64,000 nt of DNA, taken from contig NBBA01000005.1 of the NCBI GenBank assembly GCA_002794785.1, forward strand, positions 744,001 through 808,000, in the 5' to 3' direction. Under the pieces are notes generated by a model. The model saw nothing but the letters and a program-made list of their open reading frames with translations, did no database searches and was not told the DNA's origin. The position numbers and the translations under genes were made by a program. How positions within the stretch are numbered: position 1 is the first letter of the stretch; every line of letters begins with the position of its first letter. Positions 33,233 to 43,798 of the stretch are shown one piece after another. The stretch is from Coniferiporia sulphurascens. Lineage: Eukaryota > Basidiomycota > Agaricomycetes > Hymenochaetales > Hymenochaetaceae.

Positions 33233-34197
33233 GTCGCCTCTAAGCGTGACCGTAGACAACAGGGGGGTCCAGAAAGTGCGGAGGCAGAGGGTCAACTATT
33301 TGTACGGGGTATCATTTCAATACGAGATTGTTCCAGCTTATGTAAATCAGAAGTTGCAGGCCCGATCATTTAGCTTCCGCAAGATTCTCAGGGCCGCAGC
33401 AGGCCGTGAAATTGAAATAACCTCGGCTGGCACGTAGTAAAGGAATATGGACTATAGACGATGCAAGGCTGAACATGGCGAAGGATTCGGTGAGGGTGAC
33501 CTGTGGACTCAATTGGGATGGCGATCATCTTCTACGCATCTGCTGGCATGTATTAATATTACGTAATAGGTCACTGAATTGCTCAACGGTGAACACGCAG
33601 GCCATACGCACACATTGGTTTTATTTTATTTTACATTAGCCGTAACGTGAAAACGTGGTATTTTCAATTAGTAAATGCTCTCTTGCCACTCTTCCAGTGC
33701 CTGGCGGTGCAACGGTCAAGGGAATAACGCATGTTTAAAAGTTATTACGTACCTTTAGACTTCCCCAAGCGCAGATCTCACCGTGCCTTCTGTTAATCAA
33801 GCCGGCAGGAGCCATGCATGTGTAAAACGTGCTTAAATTAATTGCATCACTTCCTTGCGACGACAGTGCCCATACACATCCGCACAATGTTTGTGATATA
33901 CGTTTCAAGCAGAGCGACAGGAGTAACGCTGTAAATTGGAAGAGAGGTGAAATACTGGTACGAGCTACAACGATGTCGAGGCCGGAACAGGCATAAAAAT
34001 AGTGGAAGCTGAAATAAAGGAAAACACAGGTGTCACAATAACGCACAGAAAAACATGTGTTAGAAAACAGATGGAACAGTCAACAAACAAATGAAATAAC
34101 AAAATGTGAGAGGGAAGAGGTACACGACCCGAAGTCCGTTTGTTATACAGGGATTATTACCATTTAATCGTGCCGGTAACAAATCCTCGTTCATGAA
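33233..34197. other. Intergenic, KHA1 promoter and 3' flank of the SQ-rich gene
   Basis: About 965 bases, A/T-rich from 33540 to 34150 on both sides of a few short frames. No gene supported. Confidence 0.5.
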
Positions 34198-35919
34198 TTA
34201 CCGCCTCTCACGGGTCGACCGTCTCAATGGACGGGCTGACGGCGATCCGTGAGTAAGGCCTATCGCATGCCCCGCGCTCTCATCGTCCACGTGCGCTTTG
34301 CTCTTGCCCTTGCTGACTCCTACTCCTCTGTTTGACCGAGAATGCGCCGATGTGCGCGACGTAATCGACATCTTCCGTGGACTGCGCGCGCGCAGCTTCA
34401 TGTTGTATACTGCGGATGCAGCAGCGACTGTTGCGCTTTCCCTCGCATTCCCGATTGCCCGGATAGGCGATGTATGTGGCACGGAGGGCGTGTGAGAATG
34501 GGGCTGCTCAAGCGAGGGACCGTTGCGGCTCGAACTGCGAACGAGGCACTGGCGCGTGTTGCTATGTGGGAGAGGCGAGGTAAACGATCGTCGTCGAGGG
34601 ATGGAGGGACTGGCGCTTGCTGAGATGCGCCTGAAGAGCGGTGCAGGCGATATGATTCGAGGAGAAGGCGTCTTGAAGACAGGAGACTGGCGTGGCGGAG
34701 TAAGACTGTCCTGGCTCAACCCTTGTGAATCGGGTATCGTATCGTCGCTATTTCTCCCTTGTCGCAACGGTGATTGCGGGTGAGAAATTTGTTGCCACAA
34801 AGGCTGCGACTGTGATTGCGACTCGGACAGCCCCATTTGGGAAGCAGTTACGTCCCCTTCCACACCTGTGGGGTCCTGTGATACAGCAAGCATCGGCTCT
34901 ATTTGTGACTCGGGGAGCTCGCTCGTATCAAGTATTGCGTCAGGCATAGCAGAGCTGTCGACGTCAGCGCCGCCGCTGCTATCATCGTCCATAAACACAA
35001 GCGAGCCATTCGGCGTGACAAGTGGCGTCTTGACGTATTCATCATCCATCTCTGAGTCCGTCTGAGAGATAGAAAGATGAGGCAGTTGGCTGCTTCCAGC
35101 ATACTGCGACTGGGATTGAGATTGGAGGCACTGCGAAGACTGCGACGGTGATTGCGACCCAGTTCCGATTTGGAGCCAATTCGTAAAATGCAAGGGCGAA
35201 CTTGGTCGTGGGGGACGCCTAGGAGTGTACAGAACCGAGGGCGGGCAGTCCAAAGTGGACAAAGGTGACTCTGAAGGCTGAATGACAGGCTCCGTTGGTT
35301 GTCTCTGCAGGTCTTGTAGCTTGACTGCACTGGTGCTTGCAACGGCGTTGTTGGGTTTGATAACGCCACCTACGTTGCCAATGTCGCCGAGCCCATTGAT
35401 ATTACCCTTTCCCATTGCGGGACGCATTCTCGCTGTTGTGAGTTCAATCCTCCGCGCTTCGTTGCGAACTCTCCACTCGCGCTCTTCCTCTGTCTCATCC
35501 CTCGCACGCTTGAGCTCACGGATAATTGGACGCCGCACAACTGGTACGGGCGGAAGGGAGCTCTTCTCATGCGCAAAGTCGCGCACCTTGATGCCGTCAC
35601 GTAGAAGTTCCTCCGGTGTTGGTTGATGAGCGGGAGCATAAACGTTGGCAGGTTCGGTGGGAACACGCTCAAGCGGTTGGGGGGCAGGGTTGTCCACCTG
35701 GGGAGGGCGAGTGAATACGCACGAACGTGAGGGCCGCGAAGACATCGAAAGCTGTGGCTGGGGGGTAAGCCGAAGTCGAATTGCAAGTGAAGGATCGATA
35801 GAACGTACTCGGCGGGAAGGACCAGAGACTGAGAGATGTATGCTTTGCGCGGTTTGGATGACTGGGGCAGGGCTGATGACGGAGGTCTGTCCGATGTCGC
35901 GTGAGGAGAATATACCCAT
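34198..35919 (-). CDS. SQ-cluster disordered protein, unknown function
   Basis: A single uninterrupted frame of 574 codons (573 aa) from the first ATG at 35919 (upstream in-frame codons are not ATG). Composition is Ser/Pro/Arg/Gln-rich throughout. Order of parts: a Ser/Pro N-terminus, a more helical charged segment (LLRDGIKVRDFAHE and IIRELKRARDETEEEREWRV with RNEARRIEL, about residues 105-165), a central region with at least sixteen SQ pairs, then SP- and R-rich repeats and a basic end (RRSTRERR). SQ clusters are the usual targets of ATM/ATR kinases, and SP sites of CDKs, so a nuclear role in the DNA-damage or cell-cycle response is a reasonable guess, not a demonstration. I recognise no domain. 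Divergent from the PP2C gene. Confidence 0.75.
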   Translation of the reverse strand: MGIFSSRDIGQTSVISPAPVIQTAQSIHLSVSGPSRRVRSIDPSLAIRLRLTPQPQLSMSSRPSRSCVFTRPPQVDNPAPQPLERVPTEPANVYAPAHQPTPEELLRDGIKVRDFAHEKSSLPPVPVVRRPIIRELKRARDETEEEREWRVRNEARRIELTTARMRPAMGKGNINGLGDIGNVGGVIKPNNAVASTSAVKLQDLQRQPTEPVIQPSESPLSTLDCPPSVLYTPRRPPRPSSPLHFTNWLQIGTGSQSPSQSSQCLQSQSQSQYAGSSQLPHLSISQTDSEMDDEYVKTPLVTPNGSLVFMDDDSSGGADVDSSAMPDAILDTSELPESQIEPMLAVSQDPTGVEGDVTASQMGLSESQSQSQPLWQQISHPQSPLRQGRNSDDTIPDSQGLSQDSLTPPRQSPVFKTPSPRIISPAPLFRRISASASPSIPRRRSFTSPLPHSNTRQCLVRSSSRNGPSLEQPHSHTPSVPHTSPIRAIGNARESATVAAASAVYNMKLRARSPRKMSITSRTSAHSRSNRGVGVSKGKSKAHVDDESAGHAIGLTHGSPSARPLRRSTRERR

Positions 35920-36560
35920 AATTACAAGGACAGTGTACACAGGAAAGGTGAAAGTATATTGGTGCACTGACGTCGACGTCGGGAAGACGTGGTGTCAGTA
36001 GTTAAAAGAGGACGTAAGAAGGAGAAGTTCCTGTTGGTGATTTATAGGACGATGGGTCGAGGCGATGCCAGCCGCGAGTCAGGAAGAGAGAGGAAGGAGT
36101 AAACGCCTGCGGGGGACGAGAGGGGCGTGTCGAGCGCAGTGGAGACAAAAGAGTAACAGTACTAGTAGGGGTGTGCTGTCCAGTAGGAACGCGGACCCCT
36201 GCCACACCCCGTTACGGGGTTGCACAAGTATTTTATGCCCATATCAGGTATTTCTCTGGCCTCCGCAGGACGACGCCTGTGAGGGTTCCCGGGTCCTGCG
36301 GCCGGAGTCGTCCGCATTTGGAGAACAATCGCTCACGTACGAGCTTTGTCCCCATCGGCGGTCGGCGTCCGCCGGTGCGCTGACTCGACCGGCGTGGAAA
36401 GCGTCCACCACGGCCCGCACCGCCGCCGTGGGCCTCGGAGCCGGCTCTGTCTCCTTATCCGGACTCTCACGCGGCTGCACCGACGCGTCTACACTGCGTC
36501 GCCCGCCCGACGCCAACAGCGACGACGCCTTTGTTAACGCCACTCTGCGCCCGCACACAC
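35920..36560. promoter_or_regulatory. Divergent promoter between SQ-rich gene and PP2C gene
   Basis: A 641-base region with two outward-facing starts. Open frames read through parts of it without ATG or recognisable product. A small upstream coding exon of the PP2C gene cannot be excluded. Confidence 0.45.
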
Positions 36561-38646
36561 ATGCTGCGCCATCCGTGGCGCATAGCTGCCGCCTCCGCAG
36601 CAACCTTCGGTTCTTCCGCGTACGTCTACCACGCCTACTCGCGCCCTGCGCGTTCTACGCCCACCGAGTCCTTTGAACTCCCCGTGCGCTCAGACCTCGT
36701 TGGCCCCGACGGAAAGCGAGCGTACACAACAAAGACTATCCCGCTCTTGCCAATGTCCGAGGTCGACGCGCGCATCACGCGCCTTGCCACCCTCCAGTCG
36801 CACCCCCGCCCGGGCGGCATAATCTGGAACCACGCGACTGCACAGCTCGCGTCGAACGACCCCATCGAGGACGCCCACGCCGCCCTCATCACTGAGCGCG
36901 ACCCTGCCCCTGGCGCACATGCGTCCGATGGCGACTATCTGTTCTTCGCCGTAATGGACGGCCACGCCGGCCCACACACGTCACGTCTCCTGTCCAAAAC
37001 GCTTATCCCCGCCGTCGCCCTTCAGCTCCACCAGCTGGCGAAAGACCCCGGCTCGTTCCCCCCGGAAAGGAGACCGTCTTATAGTTTCCTTGACAGTATC
37101 AGGTCCCTCATTGGATCGACGCCGGTCCCCAATCCGTCTCCTTCACTGGGCCGGCCTTCCGATGCTAGTCCTGCCTACGTGTCGCTTGCAATACAGACTG
37201 CATTTGCCATGGTCGATGCCGAAATCGTGAGTGCACCGCTGCGCCTCATTGCCGAACACCTCGCGCTGTCCAAGTCAAATGATCCTACGCCTGATTTGAG
37301 TCAGCACCCGATGGCCCTTCCGTCAATGCTCCCCGCCCTATCAGGTAAGTTTTAATTCATAAAGCCGCTATTGGAAAGTATCCGCAGGCTCACAAGGCAC
37401 AAGGCAGCTGCGCCATCCTCGCGTTGCTAGATACTGCGCATCGTGACTTGTACGTCGCATGCACGGGCGACTGCCGCGCAGTCGCGGGCGTCTGGGAAGA
37501 AGCGCCCGACGGCTCCGGAGTGTGGCGCGTCGAGGTTCTCAGCGAGGACCAGACCGGACGTAACCCGAGCGAGCTCAAGCGGTGCGGGTGTTTCTGACCC
37601 TTTCTCCATTCACCCGAAAGTCTAATTAATATACACACGTTATCTATGATAGGCTACAGTCTGAGCACCCGATGGACGAAGCTAATACCGTAGTCCAACG
37701 CGGACGTATCCTCGGTGGCCTCGAGCCTTCGCGCGCTTTCGGCGATTCACGCTATAAATGGCCTTTACAGGTCCAGCAGCTGTGCGTTCTCCATTCTGCA
37801 CTTTCACATCATCCCACTCCTCAATGCCACACTTTTAACTGACTCACCCTTCTTTGTGAAACGCACGGTCAAAATCGGGTACCATGCGACAGTCTGACTC
37901 GCGTCTTCCTCGATGGGAACAAACACCCAATGCGCCGTCCACCTCCGGACCTCAAAACACCGCCATACGTCACCGCCCAACCAGTAATCACGCACCACAA
38001 ACTCGACTTCCTTCCCCTGTCACCATCCCCCGAAGCAGTAGCGTCTGATCCCGCAACAGCCCCACCCCCCTTCCCGTCCTCCCCCTCAAACATCTCGGCC
38101 CCCTCTCTCCCGTCCCCTCCATCGTCATCAGCCCCCCAAACGCCCACAGAAGCCCAGCCCACACCCCGGCCCGCGTTGCGCTTCCTGATCCTAGCGACAG
38201 ACGGCCTTTGGGACCAGCTCTCCTCGCGCGACGCCGTCGCGCTCGTCGGCGGGCACCTCGCAGGCCTACGCGCACCCGCCGTATCCCGCAGCACGCTCGC
38301 CGCGCGCGTGCCCACGCGCCTCGGCACCGCAGGAGTCGAGGGGAAAGACAAGTCTTCAAGTTCCGGCTCAAGGTCGGAGGAGGGCCACCCGTGGGCCTTC
38401 GTCGACGCGAACCCGTCTGCGCACCTCATCCGTAACGCGTTCGGCGGCGGGGACACCTCGCACTTGCGTCAGCTGCTGAGCATCCCTGCGCCGCTGTCGC
38501 GGCGGTACCGCGACGACGTGACGGTGACGGTTGTCTGGTGGGAGGACGGCCGGCCGGCGGAGGCGCGTCGGGAGACGCTGAAGTTGGACGTTGGGGACGT
38601 CGTTGGGCAGGACGCGGTGCGCGCCAAGGCGAAGGCGAAGTTGTAG
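36561..38646 (+). CDS. PP2C-type protein phosphatase with N-terminal membrane/mitochondrial anchor
   Basis: Exons 36561-37344, 37404-37581, 37653-37781 and 37893-38646 close to 615 codons (614 aa). The N-terminus (MLRHPWRIAAASAATFGSSA, then YVYHAY) looks like a mitochondrial presequence with a short hydrophobic anchor. PP2C motifs in order: DPIEDAHAALI, FFAVMDGHAGPHTSRLLSKT, GSCAILALLDTAHRDLYVAC then TGDCRAVAG, NEAxxxRGRILGGLEPSRAFGD-like RGRILGGLEPSRAFGDSRYK, FLILATDGLWDQLSS and DDVTVTVVWWE. The metal-binding Asp residues are all present. It most resembles yeast Ptc5 and pyruvate dehydrogenase phosphatases, which would place it in mitochondria acting on PDH. A proline/serine insert (about residues 395-445) and a weakly conserved stretch (residues 490-540) enlarge it. 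The first intron's acceptor (ACAAG|GC) was chosen to restore SGSCAIL. Confidence 0.9.
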
Positions 38647-39532
38647 TCGTAGTCGTGTTGAGCTTTGGCATTAACTAGAAACAAAGGCGGGGCGGGAGTA
38701 ATACTGTATATTAAAGATTATCATACTACGAGTTGGCGCGAGCACGGTTTTAGCCACATTTTTTTTAATTATTATTAACACATGGCGAAAGAAAAGAAGA
38801 TAAAAAGGTACGAAAGTGGTGAGAAGGTGAATGGCAGCGCGCGCAGACTCGGACTCGGATGCCTTGCTCTCCCAGCGCCCAAGAAACAAACCCGCTGAAA
38901 TTCCAAGTTTTTCATGCATCCTCTTACATAGACGAGCTCACTTACGCGCATGTTGAAACTCCGCCTAGGATCTGGATCGACAAAAACCGTTTCTACCCGT
39001 AGACAGGGTGATACGAACCCTAATTACAAGTATGTCCTTTCACTCGTACACAAAAAGAGCAACTACAATAGACCTAACCGACAACCCACACCCTGAACTC
39101 ACACAAGGGAGGGCCCCGGGGCCCACGGGCCAATCCCCCAAATACCACACAGCGTACGCAGCTCTGCTATTCACCACTTTACCACACGCACGTACGTATA
39201 CGTATACGTACAAGCAGATAATCTAACGCATACACGTCATAAAGGCGCCTAGCACCCGCGCAGCATTAGGAAAAGAAAAGAAAGGAAAAGAAGGAAAAAA
39301 GAGGGGAACAAGATAAGACAAGACAAGACAAAGGGGACAACAAGGTGAACGAAAGAAAAAAAGAAAGGAAGGAAAATATGTAAGTCATCAGCGCTAAAAA
39401 CCGCCGTCGACCAGTGCCCGACCTGCCCGAGGCCGCCGTCCCGCCGCCTCCACACCGGTACCGGGCCAAATACAACGAGAGCTTAACTCTTCGGCCCCAC
39501 CTCCGACGCGCACGAGGACGAGTATCGACGAC
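38647..39532. other. Convergent intergenic region
   Basis: About 890 bases between two 3' ends. It includes a 20-base perfect palindrome at 39192-39211 and a purine-only-like plus strand from about 39267 to 39378 with GACAA repeats (the transcript 3' side of the deubiquitinase gene would be pyrimidine-rich here). No gene supported. Confidence 0.5.
39192..39211. repeat. 20-base perfect palindrome
   Basis: GTACGTATACGTATACGTAC equals its own reverse complement and is built from alternating purine-pyrimidine steps. It lies between two convergent genes and could form a hairpin in either transcript's 3' region. Confidence 0.8.
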
Positions 39533-42459
39533 CTACATCAAGATCCGCCTCGGGCGCCCGTACGTATTCGTCTGCCTACCGCGCGGCACGCGCATCAGCT
39601 CGCGCTCCCCCCTATCCTCACCCGCACTCCCGAGGTTATTCCCGAACCTCCCGCGGCTGAACGGACTCGCGTTACCGCCCAGCGACGAGCGGCCCTTCAC
39701 CCCCAGACCCGGGCGCAGCGAGTTCAGACCAGGACCTGCGTACGAGTTACGGCGCGCCGCGTTCGCCGCCTCCGCGCTCGGCTCGTCGTTCTCGGGGGAC
39801 TTACGTTTGCGGCCCTTGGTATCGGAGCCGCTCGCGGAAGGAGCTCCATAAAAGTTTATCGGCGCAATCGTCGCTGCCGGAGAGGGCGATGGCATTAAAG
39901 GGGACGTAGGTGGGGGTCCTGGGGGTGACGAAGCCTCCTCTCTTGCATCAAGCCCCTTCCGCAGTCCATTTGCTAATGGTACATGCGGCGAGGGCGAGGA
40001 AGGAGGCTCGGTCCCGACGTCGGGTTTAGTGCCATTGTTCTGAGTCAAACCAGCACCGGGCCGCTCGACAGGTTCACCCTGCTCCTCCGGCTCGCTATCA
40101 TCTGGATAATCAACAAGGGGCTTCGGTGTACGCATCGCAGCCTGCTGCGCCTTCTTGCCTTCTTTCCTCTCCACAGCTTCAATCTTTTTCTTGAGCTTCT
40201 CTGACTGCGGGTCGGACTTTGGCGTCTCGAAAGCCTTTTTCTGGTCGATAGGGGTGCGCAGGTGCGCAGGGATGGCAGGCCCAATGAAGGGTCGCTCAGC
40301 TTTACTCCTCTCACCAACGTCCTCCTCGTCTCCTGGTGCGCCCTTACGTTTCTGAGGCACCCCTTTTATCGAAGTGTTGGCCTTCAGCGCAGCCTCGAGT
40401 ACCTGGCCCTTCTCGCGTATGTAGAACAGCACATAGGCATTCTTCATATTAATCGCCGACGCGCGCCGCTCGACCGAGTCGTCGTTCATCTCGTACCACG
40501 CGCCGTCTGCTCCGCGCACGTGCGCGAAGTAGTGCCCTGAGTTCGGACCGCTGCCCGCATGCGAAATGACGCCGTACAGCGTGTACATCGGTCCGTACTC
40601 GCCCTCACTCATAGACGGCTGCAAGCTTAGGCGCTCGTCGTAGCGGATGGGGTGTTGCAGCTTGCGTCCCATCGGAGTAAAGCGTTTCAGGTGCACGGTG
40701 AGCACTGCTGGGGCTTGGTGAATCGTGAAACGCTTCTCCGCATTCACAGGGCGCTTGCATCTAAGAGACAATCAGAAATCCAGGTATAGCGGTCAAGCTA
40801 AAATGACTCCTCACTTCTCACACTTGTACTTGTCTGCCCCTTTAAGCTGGTCGATCGCAGTGAACTTCTTCAATGCGTCTTTGAGCCCGCCTATATTATA
40901 AATATCTATACTTAAATCCAGTATGCTGTCGTATGTGTCACTGTTGTGTCCGCATTGCGAACAGGTCACCCTTGATCTCAGCCGACCACCAAAGAGCTTA
41001 TGCACCCAAGTTGTCTCGGCTATTTTATGATCAAGTTTACTGAAAGAAGTGGGTCAGTCTTTGTAACACAAAATGCGTACTATCGAACTACTCACGGGGG
41101 ATGACCAGCAAGACAAGACTTTTGTAACGAATCAATAGCATATCGCAGGAACTCGTGAGAATCCTCTTGCCGTCCCCTTCGCAAATGCTTCGCGATAACT
41201 AGCAAAAAGCAATCAGTATCCAAAAAATCACAAACAAGAGTGCATATCTACCATTCAGATTTTTAGTGATGAGATACGGGCTGAAAGCACGGCCTTTCGA
41301 GTAACTATCCGACATCGTCTGACGCATCGCGCAGGTCATACAAAACCCACTTTTCACTCGACCTATCCAAGCAACAAGTTAGAACACTGAACACTCCCCC
41401 GGCAAATCAGTCGCAAAGACAAACATGGATCATCTTTCTTGTGTGCTAACAATATCCGAAGAAGAGGTGGTGTATGCAGTAAACACTGCAGCGCGCTGTT
41501 CAGAAAGCAGGTATTCCCGAGGTTTATTAAACCCGAGCCGTGGGCGGGACCTATAGGCCAAGTGAAGTCGATCTGACGCGTATACAAGGCCTTCCGGGCG
41601 TCTTGTTCGTCTGAGGAATGCTTCTTGGAAGGGGTCTGCAACCTGGAATAGGACTGGATGGAGCAGAATCAGTGCGCAGTCTTTCATAAGAATAAATCAG
41701 ATAAAAGCAGGGTATGCAGGACGGCACATCAACCTGAAAAGAATATAAAAACGGGTAGTCTATTACCTCCCCTGCGTCGGCATCATCTCAACCTCGACCT
41801 CGGCCCAGCGCACAGAACCCTGCCCCGTGAACATATCTAAACTGCGCAAGAAAGAAAAAGAAGAGGAAGAACAAAGAGAAGGGGAAAGGAGTAATCATTA
41901 CTAAGTGCCGTTCCCAAACACAACTCACCTCGCTGGCCCCGTTCCCGTTCCCGTTCCTATTCACCCCATTCACAACCCCATTCGAAGCTGGGCTAGGAAG
42001 CCCGTTCGCCGCGGCCTTGGGGGAGGCGTTGATGGGCTCGTACTTTCCCTCCACGACCGCAAGCGCACCGGACGACGAGCCCTCGACGAACTCGACGGCC
42101 GGCGGGAGCAGACTCGTGAACGCCGCGAGGTCCTTTGCGGGGCGCAGCGGCGCGTGAGCATGCGCATCGGTATGGCCAAACAGCGTCGGTGTGGGCGCAG
42201 GGGTGAGCGTCGACGCGGGTACGGGCACGGGCGCTTGCACAACTGCGGACGAGGGCGCAGGCGCGGGCAGAGAAGTCGCAGCGGCAGCAGGGTCCTCGAA
42301 GTTGATGTTCCTGGGCAGCGGATGGGGCTGCGGCTGCGGGGGGGAGTACGCGGGGGACGGCGGCGCGTGGCCCTGCGCGAAGACGGAGCGGCCGACGTCC
42401 ACATCCACGTCCATGCGCATGGCCATTGGCGGGGGCGAAGTGGCGACGAGCGTGGCCAT
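39533..42459 (-). CDS. Ubiquitin carboxyl-terminal hydrolase, USP36/USP42/Ubp10-like
   Basis: About seven exons encoding roughly 800 aa. Exon 1 (42459-41929) is a Pro/Ala-rich disordered leader. The peptidase C19 domain follows: Cys box [20 protein letters not shown] (about 41530-41470), [38 protein letters not shown], zinc-ribbon cysteines in [20 protein letters not shown] and DKYKCEKCKRPV, then LTVHLKRF and the His box [15 protein letters not shown] with YEMNDDSVE. The last exon (ends 40759) also holds a long Lys/Pro/Ser tail with basic patches. Order and spacing fit the USP36/42 group (yeast Ubp10), nuclear and often nucleolar enzymes that deubiquitinate histone H2B and RNA polymerase I. 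Catalytic Cys, His and Asn/Asp are present. Splicing between exons 1 and 3 is uncertain. Confidence 0.9.
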
Positions 42460-43007
42460 GTCTACGCTCTCAGCAGCAGATGGATCCTCTTCTCCTGCGT
42501 CTGCTGCGCGTCGCTGGAGCTGCAGCTGCGCGCAGGACTGGTGGTGGTGTTTCTCGTTACCGTCCCAGACGAACCGCTGGGGCTGAGCAGGGCGGTGCAG
42601 GCAGCGCGACGACGCGGTAGGCGCCGGTGGGAGGAACGAGCGGAGGGTAAGGGCGCGACGAGCGAGAGCGACGACGAGGGGGCGCAGCGTTGATGCAAGT
42701 GGACGGAGATCAAGGGGGAGGCGGGGACAGAGAGAGCGGTGAAGAGCAGAAGTACGGGTGAGATGGAGATGCGGGGCGTCCTCGCTTCACTTTTTTCGAC
42801 GCGCTATCCCTCACCGCAAGCACGCTCGGCAATCTCCGTGGTTGGACGGGTGGAGCCGGTACACCGGTGTCTCCAAGCAAATTTCATACCCGCCCACTTT
42901 CATCAGTACCATGGTATCATCTAGTACTTAATGATATGCAGTAGTCTTTTCATGAAGATTTACATTTCCTGGGAGATTCCAGTTTGTTTTTCATGTTCCA
43001 GTCCGAC

Positions 43008-43316
43008 AGTCTACCACTTTCTCAATACAACAGCCTGACTCGGAGCCCCCTTCTAGAGCCTCCATAGAAACAAGGCTGAAAGCCTAATTAAGTTGGTCGG
43101 CCTGGGACCATATCGGCGAACGCGCGATTCAAGGGGTATAGTCACGCAGATCAGGTCTAGTAGTACCAGACCAAAGGGTAACGGTGCAGAGACCGAGGCC
43201 GGGGCCGGGGCCGACCACTCCTTTTTTCTCACAAGTATCATTCTACCACCGGTCTTCCAATACAACATATACCGTAATTGAACAAGGCAGAAAGCCCATT
43301 CAAGTCAGTCGACCCT
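43008..43316. repeat. Two diverged direct repeat copies about 235 bases apart
   Basis: Copy 1 (43008-43104) and copy 2 (43243-43316) share TCTACCAC, then CAATACAACA, then ACAAGGC-GAAAGCC with 26 of 33 bases matching in that last block. The order of an associated TTCTA...CTCCATAG block differs, suggesting an old rearranged duplication. I see no terminal repeats or coding. Confidence 0.45.
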
Positions 43317-43628
43317 TTGAGCCTCTTCTAAGGAGTCCAGACTCCATAGATGATCGGGAGTCCGACAAGAAAGGTATACCACGACTCTGCGTCCAATTTG
43401 AATTTATATATTCTCCCGATACCACCTCAGGCACAAGCAACCATCAAATATTCCCCTTCGAAAATATCGCGTCTCATGATATCCCAAACTAGTTATCCAC
43501 AATCCGACATGATACTGTATGATATGATATCCGAGTCAAATCCTACATGCCATTAATGCCAGTAAGAAAGAAAAAAAGCTAGACCTGTCCAAAATACGCA
43601 AATACGAAAAATGCCGAATGTCATGTAT

Positions 43629-43650
43629 GTGTTGTGTTGTGTTGTGTTGT
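43629..43650. repeat. GTGTT microsatellite
   Basis: Four and a half tandem copies of the pentamer GTGTT in the 3' flank of the lipin gene. Confidence 0.85.
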
Positions 43651-43798
43651 CTACCTAACGCAATAGCAATGCAGTGTAGTGACGATATGAGAACAAAAGA
43701 AAAGAGGGGGAGGAGAGGGGAGGGCGGAAGTGTACAGTAATATTAATGTCGAAAGGGAAAAAGAGAAAAAAAGGTATTAATGAAGAAAGATACTACCA

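Larger units (their letters stand above)
42460..43798. other. Intergenic, deubiquitinase promoter and lipin 3' flank
   Basis: About 1.3 kb between two minus-strand genes. It contains a pair of diverged direct repeats (43008-43104 and 43243-43316), a short GGGGCC-type run at about 43195-43212 and a GTGTT microsatellite at 43629-43650. No coding sequence is supported. Confidence 0.5.

Noticed and set aside
39267..39378. Purine-rich tract as a regulatory element
   Set aside because: Pyrimidine-rich 3' ends are common in fungal transcripts and nothing else marks this one.
41905..42693. 262-codon plus-strand frame opposite the first deubiquitinase exon
   Set aside because: Arg/Gly-rich shadow of a Pro/Ala-rich coding exon.
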